Shown here piece by piece: positions 22,593 through 30,271 of a stretch of DNA of 39,018 nt (within the stretch, counting starts at the first letter, position 1; the number at the start of each line of letters is the position of its first letter). This DNA comes from Actinomycetota bacterium (GTDB taxonomy: Bacteria > Actinomycetota > Acidimicrobiia > Acidimicrobiales > Ilumatobacteraceae). A program made the translations under genes and the position numbers. The notes beneath the pieces are model-generated. The model made no database searches, had not been told where the DNA came from, and saw only the letters and a list, made by a program, of their open reading frames with translations. The DNA lies in the NCBI GenBank assembly GCA_005793785.1, contig SXPW01000115.1:1-39018 (forward strand), in the 5' to 3' direction.

Positions 22593-23894
22593 TTACTCCT
22601 CGCTCGATGGTTTGGCGGATTCACCTGCCACGCGTTCGCGAAATTGTGCCGACTTGTCGCGCAACGACGCCATCGTGTCGGAGACGGTGTCCGAAACGGT
22701 GTCCCGCACGACCTGGGAAATTTTCTGGAGGCGGGGTCGGCGTAACAATCGATCCTCGAAGTACCGCAGGACCGCACTCGGCTGCACGACGATGCGCGAC
22801 TCGGCTTCGGCGAGGAGGACGTCCCGGTAGATCTGGAGGTACCGCTCGGCAAGTTTGCGCATCGACAATTCTTCCGCGCGTTTGCTTCCCGCCGCGGCCA
22901 GTCGAGTCCGGAGATCGGCGTCCTCACCAACCTCACGCAGAGCCTGGGCGAGCACGACGGGGTCGCCCGGTGCGACGAGCACGCCGTTGGCGTCGGCCGT
23001 CACGACGGTGTCGTAACCGGGGATGTTGCTGGCGACCACCGCCGTTCCCGCGGCCATGGCCTCGAGCAACACCAGCCCGAACGATTCACCGCGTAGTGAC
23101 GGAGCACAAAAGACGGTGCACCGTGCGAGGCGGTCGATCTTCTCGGACTCCGAGACCTGCCCGAGCCAATCGATGCGTGCCGCAACCTTGGGGTCGCGGG
23201 AGTACCGCTTGCGAAGTTCCTCGATGTGCGGTCCGTCCGAGCAGATCCACAACCGGAAATGTTCCGGCAGCAGGAGGAAGGCGTCGAGGAGGACCTCGAG
23301 GCCCTTGCGCGGTTCATGACGACCGCAGAACAGGACCGTCGGCATCGTCTCGCGCTCCACACCACTGCGTTGGTAGGTCTCCGTGTCGATGCCGTTGTAC
23401 AACACCTCGAAACTGCCCCCGATGTGACGCGCCGCCATGTCGCGGGCGGAGTTCGACACCGCCACCCGGTGGTCGAGGTGCGTCCCGAGCCATTCGAGAC
23501 CCTTGCGCACACGGCGGTACCAGGCGATGTCTCCGGATGCATGGAACGTACCCACCATCGGCGCAAGTCGCAGCATGAGGGCGGTCACCGTGGGACCCGG
23601 AGCCATCGGTTCGTGCAGGTGCAGGATGTCGAAGGCTTCGTCGTTGAGGGCGCGCAACGTCCGCAACGCCGCGGACGGATCGGGCGCCAAGGGAACGGTC
23701 GAACCGTTCGCCGCCGTCGGGAGGCTGTTGCCGAGCGGGGTCACGAACGGCTCCGGAGGCGGTCCGTCACAGGGACCAAGGACCCGAACCTCATGGCCCA
23801 TCGCCCGGAGTTCGCGTGCCAAACCGAGCACCTGGTGCTGCACTCCCCCGGGGATGGTGAGGCTGTACGGACTCACCATTCCGATGCGCAGCAT
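22593..23894 (-). CDS. PimA-like GT4 phosphatidylinositol mannosyltransferase
   Basis: A 433-residue GT-B glycosyltransferase, best matched by mycobacterial PimA, which adds the first mannose from GDP-mannose to phosphatidyl-myo-inositol at the inner membrane. Shared features: IGMVSPYSLTIPGGVQ at the N-terminus, FDILHLHEPMAP, VLFCGRHEPRKGLEVLLDA, and the C-terminal nucleotide-sugar motif APSLRGESFGLVLLEAMAAGTAVVAS with the E-x7-E pair. It is about 55 residues longer than PimA: a basic C-terminal tail includes a repeated TVSD motif. ATG at 23894 fits family N-termini. A GTG at 23924, seven bases after TACCGT, is in frame and may be a leaderless start. Sugar and acceptor are inferred from homology and context. 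Confidence 0.85.
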   Translation of the reverse strand: MLRIGMVSPYSLTIPGGVQHQVLGLARELRAMGHEVRVLGPCDGPPPEPFVTPLGNSLPTAANGSTVPLAPDPSAALRTLRALNDEAFDILHLHEPMAPGPTVTALMLRLAPMVGTFHASGDIAWYRRVRKGLEWLGTHLDHRVAVSNSARDMAARHIGGSFEVLYNGIDTETYQRSGVERETMPTVLFCGRHEPRKGLEVLLDAFLLLPEHFRLWICSDGPHIEELRKRYSRDPKVAARIDWLGQVSESEKIDRLARCTVFCAPSLRGESFGLVLLEAMAAGTAVVASNIPGYDTVVTADANGVLVAPGDPVVLAQALREVGEDADLRTRLAAAGSKRAEELSMRKLAERYLQIYRDVLLAEAESRIVVQPSAVLRYFEDRLLRRPRLQKISQVVRDTVSDTVSDTMASLRDKSAQFRERVAGESAKPSSEE

Positions 23895-23931
23895 CTCGCC
23901 GTGTTGCGATGAAGCCTTCTCCACCCACTCA

Positions 23932-23942
23932 ACGGTACGGTA
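23932..23942. promoter_or_regulatory. Tandem/symmetric -10 boxes between pimA-like and LLM genes
   Basis: On the minus strand TACCGT occurs twice, overlapping by one base (23942-23937 and 23937-23932). The second is seven bases before an in-frame GTG of the PimA-like gene. On the plus strand TACGGT (23936-23941) faces the LLM oxidoreductase, with its ATG 31 bases downstream. TACNGTA is symmetric, so the same site could fire in both directions. Confidence 0.4.
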
Positions 23943-23972
23943 GGTTCGGCGGCGAACAGCGACGCCACTTGC

Positions 23973-24893
23973 ATGACCACCGACTCGTTCCCCGCGATCT
24001 CCCTCGTGGCTTCGCCGACGCGACGGGCGGGTGTACTGCAACTGGCACGCGAGGCACAGGACCGAGGATTCACCCACGTTGCATGTCCGAGCCTTGGTGC
24101 GGCGATGCCGTTGTGCACCTCGCTCGCCCACGCGACGACGACGCTGCATTACTTCACGTCGATCCAACCGATTTATCTCGCCCATCCGGTGGAGGCCGGC
24201 AATTCCGCCGCGCACATCCACGAGATCACCGGAGGACGATTCGCGTTCGGCATCGGCGTGAGCCACGGTCCCGTCACGCAACGACTCGGCGTCGCCACCG
24301 GCAAGCCGCTCAGTGACATTCGCGCGTACGTCGATGCAATGCGCGCCAACGAGAAATTCGGCGGCACGTTGCCACCGATCTATCTCGCCACGCTGCGCGA
24401 CAAGATGTTGGACCTTGCCGTCGAGATCGCCGACGGCGCACTGTGGGCGAACGCCTCGCTGCGAGGCATCCCGCAACAAGTGGGGCGAATTCCCGCCGAG
24501 AAGCGGTCGACGTTCTTCATGGCCAACATGATTCCCACGGTGATCTCCGACGATCTCGAGGCGGCGCGTGCGGTCAATCGCAAGACGCTCGTGATGTATG
24601 CGACGTTGCCGAATTACCGCAACTACTGGCGTGCGGCGGGCCACGACCAGCAGGTCGACGCGTTCGAAAAGGTCCTCGCGTCCGCACCACGGGAGGCGCT
24701 CGGTGACGCACTCGTCGCCGCCATGCGCAACGAGTGGCTGGACGACTGCACGATCTCGGGTTCACCCGAGTTGGTGCGCGAGCGATTCGCCGCCTGGTCG
24801 GCGACCGGAGTCATGCCGGTCGCGGTGATGTCGGCCGTCGACGGTGGTCAAGCCAAGGGCGTGGCCAATTTGTTCGCCGCCTACGCGCGATAG
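23973..24893 (+). CDS. LLM-class (luciferase-like) oxidoreductase, probably F420-dependent
   Basis: A 306-residue TIM-barrel flavin/F420 oxidoreductase of the luciferase-like superfamily. Seen: REAQDRGFTHVACPS near the start, the HPVEAGNSAAHIHEITGGRFAFGIGVSHG segment, and a late PELVRERFAAWSATGVMPVAVM. The GRFAFGIGV pattern and presence of an F420:NADPH oxidoreductase in the window favour F420 over FMN as cofactor, but that is inference; the substrate is unknown. It is the only plus-strand gene inside the PI/PIM block, lying between the PatA-like and PimA-like genes. The 3' end overlaps the PatA-like gene by 13 bp. Confidence 0.85.
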   Translation: MTTDSFPAISLVASPTRRAGVLQLAREAQDRGFTHVACPSLGAAMPLCTSLAHATTTLHYFTSIQPIYLAHPVEAGNSAAHIHEITGGRFAFGIGVSHGPVTQRLGVATGKPLSDIRAYVDAMRANEKFGGTLPPIYLATLRDKMLDLAVEIADGALWANASLRGIPQQVGRIPAEKRSTFFMANMIPTVISDDLEAARAVNRKTLVMYATLPNYRNYWRAAGHDQQVDAFEKVLASAPREALGDALVAAMRNEWLDDCTISGSPELVRERFAAWSATGVMPVAVMSAVDGGQAKGVANLFAAYAR

Positions 24894-25774
24894 CCGGGGT
24901 CGCTCGGCCAGTTCGGCGAGAACAAGTGCCACTGCTCCGGTGCGCGCCGAATGAGCAGTTCCAATTCCGTGATCAGCGATTGGGTCAGCACCGCCACATC
25001 CTCCCGAAGCCGTCCGCGTTCGGTCAACGTGAGCGGCGGTCGCACCACGGTGTGATGACCGTCGACTCGTCGAGTGAAGTACACGGCCGTCGGCAGCAGT
25101 ACCGCACCTGAACGCAACGCGAAGAAGGCCGGTCCGGCCGGCGCGGTGGTCCTCTCTCCGAAGAACTCGACTTCCACTCCGTTGCGCTGGATGTCGCGGT
25201 CCGACATGAGACAGACGACGTGGTTGTTGCGCAACGCCTCGGCGACGGCGACACCCGCATTGTCGTCGAGTGGAATCACGTTGATTCCCTGCGAGCGGCG
25301 CACGTCGAGGAAGGCTTCGAACGCCTCGTTCGACTCGAGCACTTCGACGACCGCGCTGACCTTGTGTCCACGTTGAGCGAGCCAGCGGCCCGCCCAGTCC
25401 CAACCGCCGACGTGCGGCATCGCCACGATCACTCCCTTCCCCGCCGCCACGCCGCGTTCCAGGTGTCCGTAGCCCTCGACGGTGAAACCCGCATCAACTT
25501 CACGTGCCGTGAGCGACGGGAGCCGGAAGGTCTCGAGGTAGTAACGCAGGTAACTCTGGAAGGCGTCGTTGACGCGCCGTTGCATCTGCAACGAACCGAG
25601 CCCTGGTGAGATACGACGTTGATGGCGTTCCACCATCCTGCGTTCGTTGCGCATCGTCAGCGCGCCGACTCCACCGAGCGACAGTGCGGCGACGTGCGAT
25701 ACCACTGCAGGGGTAACTGCGCCGAGTACGTTGGCGAGTCGAAACGCGATGCCCGGACTCTTGTCGTCAGGCAT
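24881..25774 (-). CDS. PatA-like phosphatidylinositol mannoside acyltransferase
   Basis: A 297-residue membrane-bound acyltransferase of the LpxL/HtrB-like (LPLAT) family. The catalytic HX4D box is HVGGWD (His121, Asp126). A long amphipathic N-terminal region and the basic segment MRNERRMVERHQRR precede it. In mycobacteria the gene next to PI synthase and pimA encodes PatA, which acylates the mannose of PIM; the same neighbourhood here supports that role. ATG at 25774 overlaps the PI synthase end by eight bases. The open frame upstream of it is not conserved-looking. It is last in the eight-gene run starting at 32093. Confidence 0.82.
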   Translation of the reverse strand: MPDDKSPGIAFRLANVLGAVTPAVVSHVAALSLGGVGALTMRNERRMVERHQRRISPGLGSLQMQRRVNDAFQSYLRYYLETFRLPSLTAREVDAGFTVEGYGHLERGVAAGKGVIVAMPHVGGWDWAGRWLAQRGHKVSAVVEVLESNEAFEAFLDVRRSQGINVIPLDDNAGVAVAEALRNNHVVCLMSDRDIQRNGVEVEFFGERTTAPAGPAFFALRSGAVLLPTAVYFTRRVDGHHTVVRPPLTLTERGRLREDVAVLTQSLITELELLIRRAPEQWHLFSPNWPSDPGYRA

Positions 25775-26456
25775 CACGGCGACGCGAGGCGATTCGCGAG
25801 CGACGGTCGGCGAACGCTGCACGGCGTGACGCCCGACGCGAGCGACGAGTCTCCATGCGCTCGGCAACCACGGGGGCGACCGCGGCTTGACGCCAGATCT
25901 TGACGAAGCGCTGCACTGCCGTGATGGTCACGAGGACGAGCATGGCCCACATCACCCAGTACAAACCGTTGTCGAACAACAGACCGACACACAGGATGAC
26001 GATGCGCTCTGCTCGCTCCATGAGACCACCCTTGGCCTGCAGGCCGAGCGACTCTGCCTTTGCCCGCTGGTAGGAGATGAGCGACGACACCGCCATGACG
26101 GCGAACGGCAACACGGCCGCGGTACCGCCCCGCGTGCTTCCCAGGTACCACGCGACGCCACCCAACATGAATCCGTCGGTGATGCGGTCGATGGTGGAAT
26201 CGAAGAAGGCACCACGCTGGCTCGATACGTTCGAGGCCTTGGCGAGCGCACCGTCGAGCATGTCGGGCAAAGCCGCGGCGATGACGAGCAGCAAGCCGAC
26301 CCGCAGGAATCCCGCACCGATCGTCACCGCGGCGGCGATGGAGATGAGCAGTCCGACCACGGTGAGATGATCCGGGGTGATCTTGGTACGGGTGAGCGTT
26401 ACGCCCACCGGACGCACGTACTTGTCGACATGGACGCGAAATTTGCCGTCGAACAC
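25767..26456 (-). CDS. CDP-alcohol phosphatidyltransferase, probable phosphatidylinositol (phosphate) synthase
   Basis: A 229-residue integral membrane enzyme with about six helices. The CDP-OH-P motif is present: Asp65, Asp68-Gly69, Ala72, Gly82, Asp86, Asp90, with the spacing of the family. One signature position differs: Lys73 replaces the usual Arg of DGxxAR. In actinobacteria the gene between a HIT protein and PatA makes phosphatidylinositol phosphate from CDP-diacylglycerol and inositol phosphate. Position supports that over phosphatidylglycerol phosphate synthase. The C-terminal 35 residues are strongly Arg-rich. ATG at 26456, ten bases after the preceding stop. Confidence 0.85.
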   Translation of the reverse strand: MFDGKFRVHVDKYVRPVGVTLTRTKITPDHLTVVGLLISIAAAVTIGAGFLRVGLLLVIAAALPDMLDGALAKASNVSSQRGAFFDSTIDRITDGFMLGGVAWYLGSTRGGTAAVLPFAVMAVSSLISYQRAKAESLGLQAKGGLMERAERIVILCVGLLFDNGLYWVMWAMLVLVTITAVQRFVKIWRQAAVAPVVAERMETRRSRRASRRAAFADRRSRIASRRRDA

Positions 26457-26465
26457 GAACCAATC

Positions 26466-26969
26466 CTACTTGTCGCGGTCGGGATTGGCCTCGACGAGTC
26501 GCTCGACGATTCGTCCGTCGATCGCATCCACGAGTACGAGGCCGCGTTGCAACGGTGGCTCTTCACCGCTGTAACAAAACACTCGCCACGTTGGCCGACT
26601 TCGCAGACCGCGCCACACCTGTTGGGCCGACGCATGTCCGACCGCGAAACCGACGGCTTGCGTGGCGCGCACCAACGCGTCGCGTTCGTCGACGTTCATT
26701 CGCCACGACGACGTGAGGCCGTAGACGCCGAACGTTCCGAGGAGCACCGCCGCGTAGAGGAAACCGTCGTTCACCAGCGCACCGTTGCCGTCGCGTGCGA
26801 CGTACCAGAGCACGGCGCACGACGCCGCGACGACGAGGTACATGATCGCCGGAATCCGCCTCCGGCTGTTGTCGGGGAATTGGTACGGCCCGACGAAGCC
26901 CGTCACGTCGAGGTCGTGCGGGAGTTCGTCGCGAATTTCGTCGGAGTCGGGCGTCGGTTGATCGGTCAT
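26466..26969 (-). CDS. Two-helix membrane protein of unknown function, embedded in the PI/PIM operon
   Basis: A 167-residue protein that I do not recognise. It has an acidic N-terminus (residues 1-35), two membrane helices (about 39-57 and 69-87), and a soluble C-terminal domain (about 90-167) with alternating strands and helices (SWRMNVDERDALVRATQAVG, LVLVDAIDGRIVERLVE). Start ATG at 26969 overlaps the HIT gene stop as ATGA, and the PI synthase start follows ten bases after its stop. The coupled translation argues that it works with the lipid enzymes, for example as a helper or anchor; this is a guess. The mycobacterial block as I recall it has no gene at this place. Confidence 0.7.
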   Translation of the reverse strand: MTDQPTPDSDEIRDELPHDLDVTGFVGPYQFPDNSRRRIPAIMYLVVAASCAVLWYVARDGNGALVNDGFLYAAVLLGTFGVYGLTSSWRMNVDERDALVRATQAVGFAVGHASAQQVWRGLRSRPTWRVFCYSGEEPPLQRGLVLVDAIDGRIVERLVEANPDRDK

Positions 26970-27487
26970 CGCGGCGCCGCCAGCGGCCACGCGTCCCGCA
27001 ATCGTGTCGCCGTGGTGCCCAAGGTTTCCGAGAGCACCTTGGTGTTGGCGATCGCCACCGTGAAGTTGGTGTCCCCGACCCAGCGGGGCAACAGATGCAC
27101 GTGGAGATGCTGCGACACGCTGCCGCCTGCGGGCGCGCCGAGATTGATGCCGATGTTGAGTCCGGCCGGTGCGTACGCCTGCTTCAACGCCACCGTCGCA
27201 TCGCGCACCGTACACCACAATTCCTCGCGTTCGGCGTCGGTGAGGTCCTCGAGGTTCGCGACTTGTCGGTACGGCAACACCAGACAGTGGCCGTTCGTGT
27301 ACGGATACGCGTTGAGGATCACGAAGGTCAACGAACCGCGGTGCACGATGTAGGTGTCGGCGTCGGACAATCCGCTCTGCAGGATTCGAGTGAAGATGGA
27401 CTCACCGTTCGACGGCGAGTTGTTGCCCTCCGGCCCGAAACCCGAAACGTACTCCGAACGCCAGCCCGCCCACAAACGTTCCAGCAT
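26966..27487 (-). CDS. HIT-family hydrolase/phosphorylase (Ap4A phosphorylase-like)
   Basis: A 173-residue histidine triad protein. The triad is QHLHVHLLPRW near residue 135, and the upstream pattern NAYPYTNGHCLVLPYRQVANLEDLTDAE is typical of the branch found next to thrS and pgsA1 in Mycobacterium, where the homologue is described as an Ap4A phosphorylase. It probably acts on dinucleoside polyphosphates in the cytosol. The link with ThrRS is attractive because aminoacyl-tRNA synthetases make Ap4A, but this is inference. ATG at 27487 follows the thrS stop by eight bases. Confidence 0.88.
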   Translation of the reverse strand: MLERLWAGWRSEYVSGFGPEGNNSPSNGESIFTRILQSGLSDADTYIVHRGSLTFVILNAYPYTNGHCLVLPYRQVANLEDLTDAEREELWCTVRDATVALKQAYAPAGLNIGINLGAPAGGSVSQHLHVHLLPRWVGDTNFTVAIANTKVLSETLGTTATRLRDAWPLAAPR

Positions 27488-27495
27488 CGGCCGAC

Positions 27496-29475
27496 CTATC
27501 GCCCGGATCCCTCGCGCACGTCGGCGCGAAGGCGTTCGAGGAAATCTGCGAACGCGGTGTCGCGTTGGACTTCGCCTCCCCGCGGATTGACGCCCACGGT
27601 GTTGGCACGCACGTCGTCATCACCGACGACCAGCACGTAGGGAATTCTCTCCAGCTTCGCGGCACGAATGCGCTTGCCGAGTTGCTCGTCGGCGACCGCG
27701 GTATCGGCCCGGTAGCCCTCGTCCACGAGTTGCGTCACGAGCGACGCGACATGCGCTTCGTGGGCGCTGGTCACGGGAAGAATTCGAACCTGCACGGGCG
27801 CCAGCCACGTGGGGAACGAACCGCCGTAATGTTCGAGCAGCACACCAAAGAACCGCTCGACCGATCCCAACAGTGCGCGGTGCAACATGATCGGTCGGTG
27901 ACGCTGGTTGTCGGCACCGACGTACTCCAAGCCGAAACGCTCGGGCAACTGGAAGTCGGCTTGGATCGTGGAAAGTTGCCACTTGCGACCGATCGCATCC
28001 CGCACGTCGATGTCGATCTTCGGTCCATAAAACGCCGCATCACCATCACCGATGGTGTACTGCGCGCCGAGTTTCTCCAGCGCACTGCGAAGCGCCGTGG
28101 TGGCTCGCTCCCACATCTCGTCGGAGCCGATCGACTTTGCTGGGTTGCGGGTGGAGAGTTTGTAGGAGAAGTCATCGAACCCGAAGCGGCGCAGCACGGA
28201 GAGTACGAAGTCGAGCAGGGACCCGATCTCCGTCGCGAGTTGTTCCTGCGTGCAGAAGATGTGGCTGTCGTCCTGGGTGAAGCCACGGATTCGCAGGAGT
28301 CCGTGCAGGGTTCCGGCACGTTCGTACCGGTACACGGTCCCCAACTCGAAGAGTCGCAGCGGAAGCTCGCGGTAACTGCGTTGGCGATCGCGGTAGATGA
28401 GACAGTGCATCGGACAGTTCATCGGCTTCGGGTAGTACGTGCCGTTGTCCATCTCCATGGGCGGATACATGCCGTCCTTGTAGAAATCGAGATGGCCGGA
28501 CGTTTCGAACAATTGCGCATTGGCCAAGTGCGGCGTGTAGACGAAGTGGTATCCGCCGTTCTGGTGGCGTTCGCGCGAGTAGTCCTCCATCAGCTTCCGC
28601 ACGATGGCACCCTTGGGATGCCACACCGCGAGGCCTGCACCGAGTTCGGGTGGGAACGACAGGAGGTCCATCTCGACCGCGAGGCGTCGATGGTCGCGCT
28701 TCTCGGCCTCCTCCAATCGCACCAAATGCTCCTGCAGCGCGGCCTTCGATTCCCAGGCGGTGCCGTAGATGCGTTGCAGCGTGGGACCCTTCTCGTTGCT
28801 GCGCCAATGGGCTCCGGCCACCTTCATGAGCGCGAAGTGACCGAGACGGCCGGTCGTTGGTACGTGGGGCCCGCGACACAGGTCCACGAAGGTGTCGCTG
28901 TTGCGGTACACGCTGACCGAGTCGCCGCCGGAGACCTCTCCCGCGTCGTTGGCATCGGCATCACCCGATGTGACCCGTTGGATGATCTCGCACTTGTACG
29001 GTTGGTCGGCAAAGAGCGAGAGCGCGTCCTTGGGCGACATCTCGGACCGAACGAACGGTTGGTTCGCCTCGACGATTTCCGACATGCGTTTGCCGATGGC
29101 AACGAGATCTTCCTCGGTGAACGTGCGACCACCCGGCAGGTCGAAGTCGTAGTAGAAACCGTCCTCGATCGCCGGACCAACGGTGAATTTCGTCCCCGGT
29201 ATCAACTGGAGCACCGCCTGCGCCAGCACGTGGGCGGTCGAATGTCGGAGCACGTGGCGTCCCGCATCGGATTCCGCGGTCACGATCGAGACCTGATCCC
29301 CATCAGCCAGCGGCGAGGACAGGTCGACCTCCCGACCGTTCACCACGCAGGACACCGCGGCCTTGGCGAGACGCGAACCGATGGCGGCGGCGAGTTGCGC
29401 CGCGGTCGAGCCCGCGGGAATGTTCTTGGTTGAACCGTCTGGCAGCCGAACGTCGATCAGCGCTGCCTCGGACAT
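27496..29475 (-). CDS. thrS: Threonyl-tRNA synthetase
   Basis: A full-length 659-residue class II synthetase. Domains in order: N-terminal TGS (residues 1-60), editing domain with HSTAHVLAQAVLQL, catalytic core with the zinc Cys in PMNCPMHCLIY, motif 2 (LFELGTVYRYERAGTLHGLLRIRGFTQDDSHIF) and motif 3 (GSVERFFGVLLEHYGG). The anticodon-binding domain is C-terminal. ATG at 29475 has a strong Shine-Dalgarno AAGGAG whose bases overlap the stop codon of the preceding acyltransferase. No T-box leader is present; transcription most likely comes from upstream genes. Confidence 0.97.
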   Translation of the reverse strand: MSEAALIDVRLPDGSTKNIPAGSTAAQLAAAIGSRLAKAAVSCVVNGREVDLSSPLADGDQVSIVTAESDAGRHVLRHSTAHVLAQAVLQLIPGTKFTVGPAIEDGFYYDFDLPGGRTFTEEDLVAIGKRMSEIVEANQPFVRSEMSPKDALSLFADQPYKCEIIQRVTSGDADANDAGEVSGGDSVSVYRNSDTFVDLCRGPHVPTTGRLGHFALMKVAGAHWRSNEKGPTLQRIYGTAWESKAALQEHLVRLEEAEKRDHRRLAVEMDLLSFPPELGAGLAVWHPKGAIVRKLMEDYSRERHQNGGYHFVYTPHLANAQLFETSGHLDFYKDGMYPPMEMDNGTYYPKPMNCPMHCLIYRDRQRSYRELPLRLFELGTVYRYERAGTLHGLLRIRGFTQDDSHIFCTQEQLATEIGSLLDFVLSVLRRFGFDDFSYKLSTRNPAKSIGSDEMWERATTALRSALEKLGAQYTIGDGDAAFYGPKIDIDVRDAIGRKWQLSTIQADFQLPERFGLEYVGADNQRHRPIMLHRALLGSVERFFGVLLEHYGGSFPTWLAPVQVRILPVTSAHEAHVASLVTQLVDEGYRADTAVADEQLGKRIRAAKLERIPYVLVVGDDDVRANTVGVNPRGGEVQRDTAFADFLERLRADVREGSGR

Positions 29476-29482
29476 GCTCTCC

Positions 29483-30271
29483 TTATTCTACGCGGGCCAA
29501 CTTTGCAGGATCGGTGGACGACGCCGAGCCGAATCGGGGAATCTCCGCGGTCGCCTCCACGATCGTCTCGGTGCGCTTCTTCGTGGCGTAGGTGTTTCGG
29601 TATTCCTGGCCGGTGAGTTCACGGATCTCGAACATCAACTCGTCGGTGACCTCGCGCAACAGCATCGGGTCCGCGGCATGAGCCGAGTAGTGACCCATGT
29701 CGATGGGTCGACCGACCGAAATCTTCACCGTTCCACCCAAGCGCGGCAGTGGAGCATCCGGTGGCTGGATGTCTCGGGTGCCGACGATTCCGACCGGAAA
29801 GATCGGGCAACCCACCTTGAGCGCGAGCCGTGCCGCACCCGTGTGGCCCTTGTACAGCATTCCGTCCCTGCTGCGCGTGCCTTCCGGGAAGATGCCGAAC
29901 AATTCGCCACGACGCAGGACACCTTCGGCTGCGTCGAGTGCGGCGTGCGATTTCTCTCCACCGCTGCGATCGACGGGAATCATCCCCACCTTCGGAAAGA
30001 ACCAGCGCGTCTTCCACGAATCCATGTACTCGCTCTTGCCGATGAACGAGATGTTTCGCGGGGACAACACCATGAGCAGTGCCGAATCGAGGAAACTGAT
30101 GTGGTTGGGGCACAGGATTGCCGCACCGGACTTCGGCAGACGATCGAAGCCGTCGAGTTCGAACCGCCATGCGAGTTTGGCCAGCGGTGCCGCGACGGTG
30201 CGCAACCGCGACTGGAACCGTGTCGCACCGTGGAACACCCACTCCGGGAATTGTCGGGTGTCGGTCACCAT
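29483..30271 (-). CDS. PlsC-like 1-acylglycerol-3-phosphate acyltransferase
   Basis: A 262-residue membrane-associated acyltransferase. Motif I is NHISFLD (NHx4D) and the glycerol-phosphate-binding motif is FPEGTRS. Members convert lysophosphatidic acid to phosphatidic acid, the precursor of CDP-diacylglycerol used by the PI synthase in this run; exact acceptor not proven. ATG at 30271 overlaps mshC by seven bases; the GTG one codon later would overlap by four. The C-terminal 40 residues are polar and not conserved-looking. Downstream thrS follows after seven bases. Confidence 0.88.
   Translation of the reverse strand: MVTDTRQFPEWVFHGATRFQSRLRTVAAPLAKLAWRFELDGFDRLPKSGAAILCPNHISFLDSALLMVLSPRNISFIGKSEYMDSWKTRWFFPKVGMIPVDRSGGEKSHAALDAAEGVLRRGELFGIFPEGTRSRDGMLYKGHTGAARLALKVGCPIFPVGIVGTRDIQPPDAPLPRLGGTVKISVGRPIDMGHYSAHAADPMLLREVTDELMFEIRELTGQEYRNTYATKKRTETIVEATAEIPRFGSASSTDPAKLARVE

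Noticed and set aside
22593-24644. A 683-codon minus frame suggesting a fused protein
   Set aside because: Only the last 433 residues are glycosyltransferase. The N-terminal 250 are antisense to the LLM gene and have no conserved features, so this is an over-long start choice.
27565-29433. A 622-codon open frame on the plus strand, antisense to thrS
   Set aside because: High-GC genes often leave long open frames on the opposite strand. The product is Arg/His-rich, lacks any recognisable domain, and lies wholly inside the strongly conserved thrS.
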